Source: SZUA-365 sp964635845 (GTDB taxonomy: Bacteria; Bacteroidota; Ignavibacteria; SZUA-365). Taken from it: DNA of 64,000 nucleotides. Numbering within the stretch: the first letter of the stretch is position 1; each line of letters begins with the position of its first letter. Positions 8,523 to 19,000 of this stretch are shown here, in pieces. The stretch is from NCBI GenBank assembly GCA_964635845.1, contig CAZWNO010000007.1, forward strand, positions 1-64,000. Direction: 5' to 3'. The notes under the pieces were generated by a model. It did not search any database, had not been told where the DNA came from, and saw only the letters and a program-made list of their open reading frames with translations. The position numbers were made by a program, and so were the translations under genes.

Positions 8523-9017
8523 ATGACCGATGTGCACATTTCCGGCGATGCCGAACCCTCGCTGCTGCTCGCCCAGCTCGACGCGCTGCTCGAAACCGGG
8601 GAACCGCCCTTGACGATGATGGCCAACATGGCGTCGCTGCTGTTCTGGTCGCTCCCGCGCCTCAATTGGATCGGATTCTACCTCACGGCGGGCGACCGCC
8701 TGCTGCTCGGACCATTCCATGGCAAGCCCGCATGCACGGTCATCCCGCTCGGCAGGGGAGTCTGCGGCAAGGCGGCACGGGAGCGAATCACGGTGAATGT
8801 CCCTGATGTCGAGGCTTTCCCGGGGCATATCGCCTGCGATGCGGCATCCCGCTCCGAACTGGTGGTGCCGCTTATCATCGGCGAGCGCGTCTGGGGTGTG
8901 CTCGACGCGGACAGTCCCGACCGCGACCGATTCGACAGCGAGACGCAGGAACTGATCGAACAGGCCGCGCACATGCTGGTTTCGCGCGTCGGTGACGGAA
9001 CGATATTTCCTGCTTGA
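8523..9017 (+). CDS. msrC: Free methionine-(R)-sulfoxide reductase (GAF domain)
   Basis: 164 aa, one GAF domain. It reduces free Met-R-sulfoxide with thioredoxin. The three catalytic cysteines C71, C81 and C105 keep the same 10 and 24 residue spacing as C84/C94/C118 of the E. coli enzyme. The surrounding motifs IPLGRGVCGKAA and GHIACDAASRSE are diagnostic. The length is typical. The upstream gene is divergent. A strong promoter-like site begins inside its last codons and reads on toward the flippase. Confidence 0.95.
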   Translation: MTDVHISGDAEPSLLLAQLDALLETGEPPLTMMANMASLLFWSLPRLNWIGFYLTAGDRLLLGPFHGKPACTVIPLGRGVCGKAARERITVNVPDVEAFPGHIACDAASRSELVVPLIIGERVWGVLDADSPDRDRFDSETQELIEQAAHMLVSRVGDGTIFPA

Positions 9018-9042
9018 CAAAGCCCATGGAATGAGGTACATT
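9014..9042 (+). promoter_or_regulatory. Candidate promoter after msrC
   Basis: TTGACA and TACATT are 17 bp apart, the best -35 match in the window. It overlaps the msrC stop codon and drives the leader before the flippase and porU. Confidence 0.6.
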
Positions 9043-9048
9043 TCCTCA

Positions 9049-9205
9049 TTACATTCTTCCCACCATCCAGGCGCGCTATAACATTTACGTTACCATTTGA
9101 AGTATCCATCACGTATACCATCTGGAACGGATGTTTTTCACGCGCGCAATTCCGACGAATGTTCATTGCACAGCGACCTCCGCGCATACATGCGCGGCGT
9201 TTTTA
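9049..9205 (+). ncRNA. Possible small RNA or attenuated leader
   Basis: The interval begins at the start predicted from the promoter at 9014-9042 and ends at a terminator hairpin with a T-run at 9180-9205, giving a transcript of about 157 nt. No credible reading frame with a ribosome binding site lies inside. It could be a free small RNA, or a leader that attenuates transcription of the flippase starting at 9245. I recognise no RNA family. Confidence 0.3.
9180..9205 (+). terminator. Intrinsic terminator or attenuator
   Basis: CCGCGCA-TACA-TGCGCGG (9180-9197) is followed by CGTTTTTATT. It sits 40 bp before the flippase start rather than directly after msrC. Confidence 0.65.
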
Positions 9206-9244
9206 TTGCGTACTGACGCTGGCGGCATGAGAGGCTGGAACGAG

Positions 9245-10561
9245 ATGCGCGCGACGCTGCGGTCGGACCTCGGCCGCAAAGCGACGGTCTATTTTTCCGC
9301 ACTCCTCCTGAACACCCTGCTCGGACTGGTGGTGTACGTAATGCTGACGCGTTCGATGAGCGTCGCCGATTTCGGCACCTACAGCTTCGTGATCGCCATT
9401 TTCCTGTTCGTGGGGATGTTCTTCGATTTCGGCATCGCTTCCGCGGGTATGCGGCTGATGGCGCTGCTGCGCGACGGCGAGGATGCCGCGCGGCGCATCG
9501 GCGCGCTGCTCATGCTATCCGTTCTCGTCGGAATCGGTTTCGTTCTTGTCGCGATCGCGGCCTCCTTCGCCGTGGATTCCGTATTCGGAAAGAACGCCGG
9601 CGCCATCATCCTGATGGCCGCGCCGCTCACACTCGTGTATCCGCTTCAGGAGATGGTGCTTTCGATCAGTCAGGGCAGCAGCAGGATGCGATTCATGTCG
9701 GTGTTCCTGGTGCTGCCGCGGGTGCTGCTCATCGCCGCACTTGCGTTCCTGCTCCTGACGGGCGGCATCGATGCACGCATGGCCGTGCTGGCCACGCTCG
9801 TCACTCTCGGCGCTGCTGTCGGTATCGCCGTGGGGTACATGCGTCCGGTCTTCACGAATCTCGGGAGCGAGTTCAGGATGATCTTTCGCGAGGTGCGGGA
9901 GTACGGCCGCGACATCTACCTCGGCCGTGTGGTGGATGGAATGACGACCGGCCTCGACAAGATGCTGCTCTCGTATTTCCACGGTATGGTCCCTGTCGGG
10001 TTCTATTCGATCGCGATGACCATGAGCACACCGATCAGCATGCCCAGCAAGGCGATGGCGCAGAGCGCGTACAGGCGGTTCGTGTCGGACGATTCGATCG
10101 CGGACCGGTTGCTGCTGCTCAACGTTCTCTGGTGTACCGTCGGTGCCGCGCTGCTCCTGGTCGCATGCCAGCTCCTGATCCCGCTGTTCTTCACCGACCG
10201 TTACAGCGCGTCGCTGGTGGTCGTGCCATGGCTCATGGCAGGATTCGCACTCGCGGGACTCAACCATCCGTTCCACGCCTTTCTCGCGGCACATCGTCAG
10301 GGCCGCTCCATCCGCATCATGTCCATGACCTCGTCGGGCGTCAACATCGCGTTGAATTTCGCACTGATCCCCGGAATGGGGATGACGGGCGCGGCACTCG
10401 CCTTACTTGCCACCTACCTGGTGAACATCGTGATGAACCTGCATTTCTACCGGGAGCTGCGTATCAGGTCCGCGAACGCGGACGCGACGCAGGCGGACGC
10501 GACGAATCCGGAGGGCACGAATGCGGAGGGGACGAATGCGGACGGAGCGATGCATGGATGA
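9245..10561 (+). CDS. Polysaccharide/lipid flippase (Wzx/MATE-like, MVF superfamily)
   Basis: 438 aa with about 12 transmembrane helices. ATG 9245 is preferred because GAGG lies 10 bp upstream; ATG 9227 is possible. The N-terminus (GRKATVYFSALLLNTLLGLVVYVMLTR split around the first helix), then SVADFGTYSFVIAIFLF, is typical of oligosaccharide flippases that move undecaprenyl-linked glycans across the inner membrane. The last 30 residues are a hydrophilic tail made of NADATQ/NPEGT/NADG-like repeats encoded by near-identical 15-bp units. The stop overlaps an ATG in frame with porU (ATGA), so the two genes are probably cotranscribed. In T9SS bacteria cargo is attached to A-LPS, so a glycan flippase next to porU is a plausible functional link, but not proven. 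Confidence 0.85.
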   Translation: MRATLRSDLGRKATVYFSALLLNTLLGLVVYVMLTRSMSVADFGTYSFVIAIFLFVGMFFDFGIASAGMRLMALLRDGEDAARRIGALLMLSVLVGIGFVLVAIAASFAVDSVFGKNAGAIILMAAPLTLVYPLQEMVLSISQGSSRMRFMSVFLVLPRVLLIAALAFLLLTGGIDARMAVLATLVTLGAAVGIAVGYMRPVFTNLGSEFRMIFREVREYGRDIYLGRVVDGMTTGLDKMLLSYFHGMVPVGFYSIAMTMSTPISMPSKAMAQSAYRRFVSDDSIADRLLLLNVLWCTVGAALLLVACQLLIPLFFTDRYSASLVVVPWLMAGFALAGLNHPFHAFLAAHRQGRSIRIMSMTSSGVNIALNFALIPGMGMTGAALALLATYLVNIVMNLHFYRELRIRSANADATQADATNPEGTNAEGTNADGAMHG

Positions 10562-10635
10562 ATAAAGGAATTGCGTCATATCGTTCCGATATGGACTTTA
10601 TGGAACATGATCATTTCACAGTCTTCGTGATTCGT

Positions 10636-13600
10636 ATGAAAAAGCGCTTCCTGCCTTCTGTCGCGGTGCTGCTTTTCGTTGCGGTGTTCTGCCTGTCGGG
10701 TACGATCACGGCGCAGGAAATCACCATTCTCACGTCGAACGCGAATGAACTGCGTTTCGAATATCGCCCGCGGTTTCGCACGCTCGATTTCGGGACACAC
10801 GGCATGGTCTATGATTTTGACGGTGCCGTTTCACCCGATATCGCATTCGCGGGCGCGCCGGACCTTCGCTCACGCATCGCGCTGATCGCCTTCCCGTCGC
10901 CGGAGGGCGGCACGCTGACGATCGAACAGGTGGACTACCGCGAGGTTCGCGACATCCGCATCGCGCCTGTTCCGGGCGTACGCGCCGGAGAGGAAGTGTT
11001 TGCGCCCGGCGATTCCTATGCCGCGGACGGATTCCTTCCATCGGAAACGGCGCGCATCGCGAATCTCGGCATCTCCCGCGATCGCGTCGTCGGAGAGCTC
11101 GTGCTGACGCCGGTGCAGTGGAATCCGGCTTCCGGGATCGCACGCATGCATGTGCGCATAGTCGGGCGGATTACCTTCGCCCCGGCGTCTGCGGGACTGT
11201 TCCCATCGCCGCTCTACGGTGCTGAAACGATGCTGCTCAATCGCGCGATGGCGGAGCAGTGGACCCTCCCGCGCCGCGCCGCACTGGACAAAACCCAGGG
11301 TGCGAGCATGGCATCCGGGAGCTGGTATCGCATCGATGTCCAGCAGACCGGCCTGTACCGCCTGACGCGCAGCTGGTTCACCGCCGCCGGACTGGATGTT
11401 GCGAGCATCGATCCCCGGACCATCCGGATGTTCGGCAATGGCGGCCGCGAGCGGCCAGCCCGCCTTACTGACGCCCGTCCCGATCCCATGCAGGAAATTG
11501 CCATCGAAGTCGTGGGCGGGGAGGACGGCCGTCTCGATGAAGGAGATTTCGTCCAGTTTTACGGGCAGGGACTCAGCGGTTTCGCATGGAACGCGGCTGC
11601 CGGCCGCTACGAGCATTACATCCACCGCTATGACGACGCGAATTCCTATCTGCTCACCTGGGGGGCCGGACCAGGCGTGCGCGCGCAGCTGCAGCCGTCA
11701 CTCAGCGAAGCATCCTTTCATGCGCCGTCCTACTTCACGGGACGTGAATATGAAGAGGAAGAAGTCCTCAATATCATGAACTCGGGGAAAATGTGGGTCG
11801 GCAAGCGCCTGGTCGCGGGGGCGGGGAGTGCGGCCTCGGTCATGTTCACGCGCAAGCTGCACGGCCTGGTCCGCAGCGAGCCGGTGATCTACCGCGTGCA
11901 GACCGTTTCGAGTTCGGAAGCGGACAACAGCTTCACCGTGCGCGCGAACGAATCGGCACTGGGCGTCGTTGCCATGGGTACCGTGGACTTTGATTCCGAT
12001 ACCGGCGACATGGCGAAGATCTCCGGCGTGCGCAGCTTCAGCGGAAGCGGCGAGCTTTCCGAGGACCGATCGACCGTTTCCATTACCTACAATTCGGTCA
12101 ATCCCGATCGTTCGCGTGACGGGTACGTCGACTGGGTGGAGTGGAACTATGCGCGGCGCTTCGAGCCCCTCAACGATGAACTTCTTTTCTCCGCACCGGA
12201 CACGTCCGCGGTCATCCAGTTCGAACTCAACGGATTCTCGATGAGCGACATCGCCGTGTACGACGTCACCGATTACGCACAGATCGCACGCATCGACGCG
12301 CAGGTCAGCGGCGGTACGGTGCGCTTCCAGGTCCGGAACACGAAAGGAACACCGCGGCAATTCCTCGCGGTCGCGGCACCGGCGCTGAAGACACCGGCCG
12401 CGCCGGTCGCCGTGCCGAATTCCGGGCTGCTCGCTTCGTCCGGCGCGGAATATCTCATCATCACGCACCCCGACCTCCTCGAGGCCGCCGAGCGGCTCCG
12501 GGCGCATCGTGCGCGCGCAGGCGAGGATCAGTTGAGTGCGATGGTGATTCCCCTCGAGACGATGTACAACGAATTCAACAGCGGGGTGACCGATCCGACC
12601 GCGATCCGTGATTTTCTCGCCTGGGCGATGGAGCATTGGAGCGTTCCTCCGCGCTATGTGCTGTTCCTTGGCGACGGCCACTTCGATTACCGCAATCACA
12701 GCACGACCGAATCCAGCATGGTGCCCGTCTGGGAAACCGAGAACTCGGTCAATCGCATCGCCTCGTATGTTTCCGACGACTATTTCGCGCAAGTGGTCGG
12801 TACGGATCCGCGAGTGGACCTTGCCACCGGGCGCATCCCGGTGCGCGATATCGATGAAGCGAATCTCGTCGTGGACAAGATCATCGGCTATGAGACCGAC
12901 CCGGATTTCGATCCCTGGAAAAACCGCGTGACCTTCATCGCCGACGACGGCTGGACAGGTTCCGGAGACTCCGATCGCGACCAGCACACGAGGCAGAGCG
13001 AACGGCTCGCGGGTGCGGTTCCGAGCGGCATAGAGCAGAAGAAGATCTACATCGTCTCGTACCGCACGGAAAACACCGCGCAGGGACGCCGCAAACCAGA
13101 TGCCAACGCCGCGATCATCGACCAGATCAACGAGGGGAGCGTGATCGTCAATTACACGGGACATGGCGCGAATGACGTGTGGGCGCATGAGCGGATCTTC
13201 CTTTCCGACGTCACCATTCCTCAGCTGCGAAACGCCGACCGGCTGACCTTCGTCGCCGCGGCGACCTGTACTTTCGGTCTCTATGATCAGCCCGGCATCC
13301 GCAGCGGCACGGAGCTGCTCATTCTCAAGGAGGGCGGCGGCGCGATCGGCGGACTCTCCGCTCCGCGCGTCGTGTACTCGGGAGAGAACAGCGCGTTCAA
13401 CCTCGAATTTTTCAACTATGCTCTGCGCGAGGGACGCGAGTCGGACGGACGCGCGCGTCGGCTCGGCGATGCGATCTACTCTTCCAAGCAGCGCTATAAC
13501 GGCATCCCCGGCTACGAGAAATTCCATCTCTTCGCGGATCCAGGCCTCCGACTCGCGCTGCCGCGCTACTCGGCCGCGGTGGAACGGATCCTCATCAACG

Positions 13601-14625
13601 ACGCAGCCGTCAGCAGCGACACCATACAGCTCCGCGCATTCAGCAAGATCACGCTCGAAGGCAGTGTGCGCAGGGCCGATAGCAGCGTGTGGGGTAATTT
13701 CCACGGCAGCGCCGAGGTCAGCCTCTTCGATGCCGAGCGCTCCATCATCGTCCCCGAGTGGAACGGGTATGCGTATCAGATGCCCGGCGGACTGCTCTAT
13801 CGCGGCAAGGCGCAGATCGACGCAGGTCGCTTCGCCGTCACTTTCATCGTGCCGAAGGACATTTCCTATGAGAACAGTCCCGGCCGTCTCTCCATGTATT
13901 TCACCGACAAGACAGTGGACGGCGCGGGGTACTTCCTCGATCTTCGTGTGGGGGGATCCGATTCGACGGTGTCACCGGATACTGACGGTCCCGACATCGC
14001 TCTGTTTGCCGACGCACGTGACTTCGTGTCCGGAGACCTTGTCGGCAAGGATCCGCTGCTGATCGTCGATCTGTTCGACATCAGCGGAATCAACACCACC
14101 GGTCTCGGTATCGGACATGATATCGAGGCCTGGCTCGATGGCGACTCCCGCGGCATCGTGCTCAACGATTATTTCACCGGAGTGCTCGACTCCTACCAGC
14201 GGGGCACCGTCGAATATCGCTTCCGCGACCTCGCACCCGGCAGTCACACGCTGCGCCTGCGTGCATGGGACATTTTCAACAATTCGTCGACGGCGGAAAC
14301 GCATTTCACCGTGGCCGATCAGCTGACCCTGCAGGACGTCGGGAATTATCCCAATCCAGTCTCCGGTCAGACGACATTCCGTTTCAGGCATAATGTGCTG
14401 GACCCGGTCGACGTTGACATCCTCGTCTACGCGACAAACGGCGCGCTCGTACGGAAGCTCCGAGCCGAGCGCCTGAGCAACCGCATCATCGAGATTCCGT
14501 GGGACGGCCGCGATGCGGACGGAGCGGAGCTGTCGCAGGGCATCTACCTCTACCGCATCAACTGTCGCACGACCGACGGCACGCAGGGAAGCGAGGCGGA
14601 GGGACGTTTCGTCCGGCTGCAGTGA
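10636..14625 (+). CDS. porU: T9SS sortase PorU (gingipain-like C25 peptidase)
   Basis: 1329 aa from ATG 10636, which starts a signal peptide (MKKRFLPSVAVLLFVAVF, cleaved near TITAQ). Upstream in-frame ATGs at 10558, which overlaps the flippase stop, and at 10591 would bury the signal peptide. The C25 caspase-like domain spans roughly residues 580-970: LFLGDGHFDYR, DDYFAQVVG, GRIPVRD, then NYTGHGANDVW with catalytic H843 and AAATCTFG with catalytic C878. The final 100 residues (GNYPNPVSG onward) form a T9SS C-terminal domain. PorU cleaves the sorting domain of exported cargo at the cell surface and joins the cargo to lipopolysaccharide. It is longer than the P. gingivalis protein (1158 aa). 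porV follows directly, as expected for this system. Confidence 0.95.
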   Translation: MKKRFLPSVAVLLFVAVFCLSGTITAQEITILTSNANELRFEYRPRFRTLDFGTHGMVYDFDGAVSPDIAFAGAPDLRSRIALIAFPSPEGGTLTIEQVDYREVRDIRIAPVPGVRAGEEVFAPGDSYAADGFLPSETARIANLGISRDRVVGELVLTPVQWNPASGIARMHVRIVGRITFAPASAGLFPSPLYGAETMLLNRAMAEQWTLPRRAALDKTQGASMASGSWYRIDVQQTGLYRLTRSWFTAAGLDVASIDPRTIRMFGNGGRERPARLTDARPDPMQEIAIEVVGGEDGRLDEGDFVQFYGQGLSGFAWNAAAGRYEHYIHRYDDANSYLLTWGAGPGVRAQLQPSLSEASFHAPSYFTGREYEEEEVLNIMNSGKMWVGKRLVAGAGSAASVMFTRKLHGLVRSEPVIYRVQTVSSSEADNSFTVRANESALGVVAMGTVDFDSDTGDMAKISGVRSFSGSGELSEDRSTVSITYNSVNPDRSRDGYVDWVEWNYARRFEPLNDELLFSAPDTSAVIQFELNGFSMSDIAVYDVTDYAQIARIDAQVSGGTVRFQVRNTKGTPRQFLAVAAPALKTPAAPVAVPNSGLLASSGAEYLIITHPDLLEAAERLRAHRARAGEDQLSAMVIPLETMYNEFNSGVTDPTAIRDFLAWAMEHWSVPPRYVLFLGDGHFDYRNHSTTESSMVPVWETENSVNRIASYVSDDYFAQVVGTDPRVDLATGRIPVRDIDEANLVVDKIIGYETDPDFDPWKNRVTFIADDGWTGSGDSDRDQHTRQSERLAGAVPSGIEQKKIYIVSYRTENTAQGRRKPDANAAIIDQINEGSVIVNYTGHGANDVWAHERIFLSDVTIPQLRNADRLTFVAAATCTFGLYDQPGIRSGTELLILKEGGGAIGGLSAPRVVYSGENSAFNLEFFNYALREGRESDGRARRLGDAIYSSKQRYNGIPGYEKFHLFADPGLRLALPRYSAAVERILINDAAVSSDTIQLRAFSKITLEGSVRRADSSVWGNFHGSAEVSLFDAERSIIVPEWNGYAYQMPGGLLYRGKAQIDAGRFAVTFIVPKDISYENSPGRLSMYFTDKTVDGAGYFLDLRVGGSDSTVSPDTDGPDIALFADARDFVSGDLVGKDPLLIVDLFDISGINTTGLGIGHDIEAWLDGDSRGIVLNDYFTGVLDSYQRGTVEYRFRDLAPGSHTLRLRAWDIFNNSSTAETHFTVADQLTLQDVGNYPNPVSGQTTFRFRHNVLDPVDVDILVYATNGALVRKLRAERLSNRIIEIPWDGRDADGAELSQGIYLYRINCRTTDGTQGSEAEGRFVRLQ

Positions 14626-14653
14626 TGCATTCCGGAAGGGACCATTAATTGAG

Positions 14654-14682
14654 TTGAAATTTCATTTTTTTCGAGATACATT
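14654..14682 (+). promoter_or_regulatory. Candidate promoter of porV
   Basis: TTGAAA and TACATT are 17 bp apart, ending 20 bp before the porV start. It would give porV expression independent of porU. Confidence 0.6.
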
Positions 14683-14701
14683 AACTGTTCTGTCTTAAGG
14701 T

Positions 14702-15883
14702 ATGATGAGGATTCACATGATTCGCAAGAACAAAGCCTTTCTCTGTGTCATCGCCGCGGGCGTGATGCTGCTGTCCTACGCGCAGGATGCGGCCGCCCAG
14801 ACGAGCACGGCCGTTCCCTTCCTGCTGATTTCGCCCAGTTCCCGCAACAGCGCGATGGGCGAGGCCGGTGTGGCGATCGCCAACGACGTGTCGGCGGTAT
14901 TCTGGAACCCGGCCGGTCTCGGTTTCCAGAAAGGCATGGAACTCAGCCTGAACCACTCGAACTGGCTGCCGCAGTTCCAGCAGAGTGATCTCTTCTTCGA
15001 GTACGCCAGCTACAAGATGGACGTGCCCGCGACCGGCGGAACGCTGGGCGCCGCGCTCACATATCTGAACCTCGGCGAGTTCGAGCGTCGCGACGAAGCG
15101 AACATCTCCCTCGGCACGTTCAAGAGCTACGAAATCGCGTTCACCGCCGCCTACGGAACACGGCTGGACGAGGATTTTTCGCTCGGCATCGGCCTTCGCC
15201 TGATTCACTCCAGTCTGTCGCAGGTCACGACGGCGCGTGAGCAGGGATCTGGTACCGCGACTGCCGTGGCCGGTGATCTGGGCGTGCTGTATCGTCCGTC
15301 CAAGCTGATGATCCCCTTCAGCGACACAGATATCGGCGGACGTCTTGCGCTCGGCGCCTCGATCAGCAACATAGGTCCTTCGATCAGCTACGTCGACGAA
15401 GCGCAGTCCGATCCGCTGCCGACAGCCCTGCGCCTGGGTTTCGCATACGATCTCGTGCATGAGAAATACAACACGCTGACCTGGACCACGGACGTGACGA
15501 AGCTGCTCGTCAGCAGCACGGACAAGACCGCGGATCCGTTCTACGAGGCCATCTACAAGAGCTGGGAAGGCGACAACGTGCTGAACACCTTCACGCTCGG
15601 CACCGGTTTCGAGTACTGGTACTCGCAGCTCGTCGGCCTGCGTTTCGGTTTCTTCCATGAGGATCCGAGCCAGGGCAACCGCCGCTTCCTCACCTTCGGC
15701 GCAGGCGTGCGCTACGATATCTACGGCTTCGATTTTAGCTACATTTCCACGGCAATCTCGGATGACGACACACCGAGCCCGCTCTCCGAGACACTCCGCT
15801 TCACGCTGACCGTGAACTGGGATCGCGGCACAGGTCCGGCGGATGACGGCACGCGCATCCCGGCGGATGACGCGGCGAACTGA
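14702..15883 (+). CDS. porV: T9SS outer-membrane shuttle protein PorV (LptO)
   Basis: 393 aa. An N-terminal signal peptide ends at DAAAQ. The mature start (TAVPFLLISPSSRNSAMGEA, GVAIANDVSAVFWNPAGL) is the diagnostic opening of PorV/PorQ-type barrels of the FadL-like superfamily. The rest is a 14-strand-like barrel with Gly/aromatic alternation, ending RFTLTVNW plus a short polar tail. PorV collects cargo emerging from the SprA translocon and delivers it to PorU. No porX, porL, porM or sprA genes are in the window. A promoter and a terminator flank it, so it can form its own unit. Confidence 0.95.
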   Translation: MMRIHMIRKNKAFLCVIAAGVMLLSYAQDAAAQTSTAVPFLLISPSSRNSAMGEAGVAIANDVSAVFWNPAGLGFQKGMELSLNHSNWLPQFQQSDLFFEYASYKMDVPATGGTLGAALTYLNLGEFERRDEANISLGTFKSYEIAFTAAYGTRLDEDFSLGIGLRLIHSSLSQVTTAREQGSGTATAVAGDLGVLYRPSKLMIPFSDTDIGGRLALGASISNIGPSISYVDEAQSDPLPTALRLGFAYDLVHEKYNTLTWTTDVTKLLVSSTDKTADPFYEAIYKSWEGDNVLNTFTLGTGFEYWYSQLVGLRFGFFHEDPSQGNRRFLTFGAGVRYDIYGFDFSYISTAISDDDTPSPLSETLRFTLTVNWDRGTGPADDGTRIPADDAAN

Positions 15884-15926
15884 TCATCGATCGTTGGCCT
15901 CGCCCCATGGCAACCAGGACGAGATG

Positions 15927-15957
15927 CTCACCCTCTGCTGCAGAGGGTGAGCCGTTT
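15927..15957 (+). terminator. Intrinsic terminator after porV
   Basis: CTCACCCTCT-GCTGC-AGAGGGTGAG forms a perfect 10-bp stem (15927-15951) followed by CCGTTTC. The T-run is short, so termination may be partial. Confidence 0.6.
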
Positions 15958-16003
15958 CTATACCTTCATCCGCGTTTCGCCGATCACTGCAAGGGATAGC
16001 GCA

Positions 16004-19000
16004 ATGTCCAGCCTCCGGTACATCGTTCTCGCCGCAATGCTCATCTCGGGCATGAACTCCGCGCATGCACAGCAGGGCGCAGCGGTGCTCCCGCCGCCGA
16101 GGCTCGACCATCGCTTCATTCCGCAGACCATGTCGGCGCGGATGCTCAACGCCCTTCCCGATACCGTGCGCGTGCTCGCACTGATGGTGGATTTTCAGGA
16201 GGACGACGATGCCCGTACGAGTGGCAACGGGAAATTCGGATCCATCTACAGCTATGACTACGGCACGGAAATCCTCGATCCGATGCCGCACGACAGAAGC
16301 TATTTCCAGCAGCACCTGCTGTTCCTCGAGAACTACGTCCGCAAGGCATCCGGATGGAAGACCTTCCTGAAGGCCGAAGTGCTCGACGGCACGGTCACCA
16401 TGCCGAAGAAACTCGCGGAATACAGCTTCCGCAAGGGCGAGCCGGAAATTCCCGTTGCGCAGTTCGCGGTTGACGCCTGGACGCTCGCGGGACAGCAGTT
16501 CCCTTCGGTTCCCTTCGACGACTACCACATGTTCGTGATATTCCACGCCGGTCGCGGACGCGACGTCGACCTGGTCGGCGTACTCGGCTACGACCCGACG
16601 CCGCTCGACATCCCTTCGCTGTCATTCACGCCTGAGAGCTTCCGCCGTCTGCTCGGTGCGGGCTTCGACGGCATCACCATGCCCGACGGATCGCGGATCA
16701 CGAACTGCGCGGTGCTGCCCACGACCAACATCCGCGAGATCCCGCAGATCGACGGAACGACGGGACTGCTCGAAATCACGATCAACGGTCTGCTTGCCGC
16801 GAGCTTCGGCACCTACGCCGGTCTCCCGGATCTCTTCGACACCGAGACCGGGAAAACCGGTATCGGACGTTTCGGTCTGATGGACGGCGAAGGCATCTTT
16901 GCATTCGGCGGCATCTGTCCCCCGGAACCCAGCGCCTGGGAAAAGCAGCAGCTGGGGTGGACCGTGGCTCGCGAGGCCATGCCGGGGAAACGGAACTACA
17001 TGCTCACCGCCTCGGACACGCTCTCCACGCGCGACGTGCTGCGCGTGCCGATCACACCGCGCGAATACTGGCTCCTCGAGAACAGGCAGCGCGATCTCGG
17101 CGGCAACGGCCAGCTCGTGACCTTCGTTTCCGGCGGACAGGTGCAGCAGCTGCGCTTCCCGAAAGACACGATCGGGTTCGAGAACAGCAACGTGCAGCAA
17201 CTCAAGGGCGTCGTCATCGACGTGGAGGATTTCGACTGGGCGCTGCCCGGCGGCCGCGTGGTCGTCGACGGGAAGGAAGCGCGCATCAACGGCGGCATTC
17301 TCGTCTGGCATGTCGACGAAAACCTGATCGAGGCGAATCTCCCGGGGAATACCGTCAATACGGGACGGAAAATCAAGGGTATCGATCTCGAGCAGGCGGG
17401 GGGACCGCAGGATATCGGCGTCGACATCACCACCGTCTTCGGCGCCGAAACCGGGACGGGTTCGGCGCTCGATTACTGGACGCGCGACAATCTCTCGCCC
17501 GTCTACAAGAACCGCTTCGACGCATTCACGAGGCCGAACTCCCGCGCCAACAGCGGCGCGTTCACGCACGTGACCCTGGACAATTTCTCCACGGGCGGTC
17601 CCATCATGACCGTCGATATCGCGCGTGGGGACAACACGGTTGCACCGATGGACGGATGGCCGCTGGACATATCCACAGCGCAGGGACGAACCCACCGCAA
17701 ACCCGACATCCAGACTGCCGACCTCGACGGAGACGGCCGGCATGAGATTCTCGTGACCTATTCGAGCCCATCGAATGCATTTCTCGATCAAACCGCGGTG
17801 ATCGACACGGTCTCCCTGTATGTCTTCCGCCAGGACGGTTCGCCATTTCTTGCCGGCGGACCGATGGTATTCCGCGATCCCGGCGCGCGTTTCGCCTCGC
17901 CGGTGGTGATCGGAGACTGGAACAGCGACGGAATGAAGGACTTCGCGATCGTGACGCGCGACAGCACAGTGCAATCCCCGACGCGGCTGTGGATTCTCGC
18001 ACCGGCGGACAATGACGGCGACGGTAAACTGGACGTCCAGCGGCAGCTCGATGTCGGCGAGATCCACGCCATGCCCGCACTGATCGGCGGCCGACTGGTA
18101 TTTCGGATCTCCTCGGGAAATTCCGACAAACTCATCGTTCTTTCGGACACGACGGCGGAATTCCTCATTCCCCAGATCTGCAGTATCGCCCTCCCCGACC
18201 AGAGCGAGTCCTCGCGCCGTATCGTCGCGATGGACGATCGGACGGTGCTGCTCACGGATTGCACGACGCCTGGGGAAGAACCCCTGGTTGATATCCTGAC
18301 CGGGGACACCAAAGCCGCCCATGTCGCCACGCGGCTGTCGAGCACGGTACCCGGGTCCGGCGACAGGGCGCTCACCGCGGCCGCCGGCGACATCGACGGA
18401 GACGGTATGGTGGAGGCAGTCATGACCGGCGCGGATCTGCTCGTCAAGAGCAGGCCCGACGACACAAGTGCGCTGGAACTTCGCTTCTCGGGCGCCGACC
18501 GGTTGGATCTCAATGAAGGTCTCCTCCATGCGTCGATGGCTGACGTGGACGGAGACGGACGCCTGGACGCCGTGCTGAGCGGAGAGAATACGATGAGGGT
18601 GGTGAATTACAGTCTCTCGTCAGTGGACAACTATCCCGCCCCGTACCCGCTTCGCTATACTTTGTCCGCGAGCCTTGGGTCCGGTGCAGGTCATGCCGTC
18701 TTCGGAGTCGGTGACGAAGCGCTGTGGCAGTTCACCACCGGGGCCCGTCAGGCCGACGGCTTTCCCGTCCCGCTGCCCACCGGCGCGGAGGTGGCGCTCT
18801 TCGCCTCCTCCAACGGACGACTTGCCATCGCGGCGGCCTCGCCGGATGGAGCCGTCTCCCTTTTCGAGACCGGCAATGCCGTATCACCGGATCAACTCAT
18901 CTGGCGATCGCGGAACGGCGACGAGCGGAATGCGTTTTCCGTGACCCGTCCGTTTGCAGCCTCGGCTCCCATAGCGGACTACTTCCCGCCGGAACGCTGC

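Noticed and set aside
10132..10635. Long in-frame extension upstream of porU
   Set aside because: It overlaps the flippase in another frame and has no family similarity; a clear signal peptide begins at 10636.
11698..13704. 668-aa minus-strand open frame inside porU
   Set aside because: Composition is Arg/His/Asp rich with no domain, opposite a well-supported gene.
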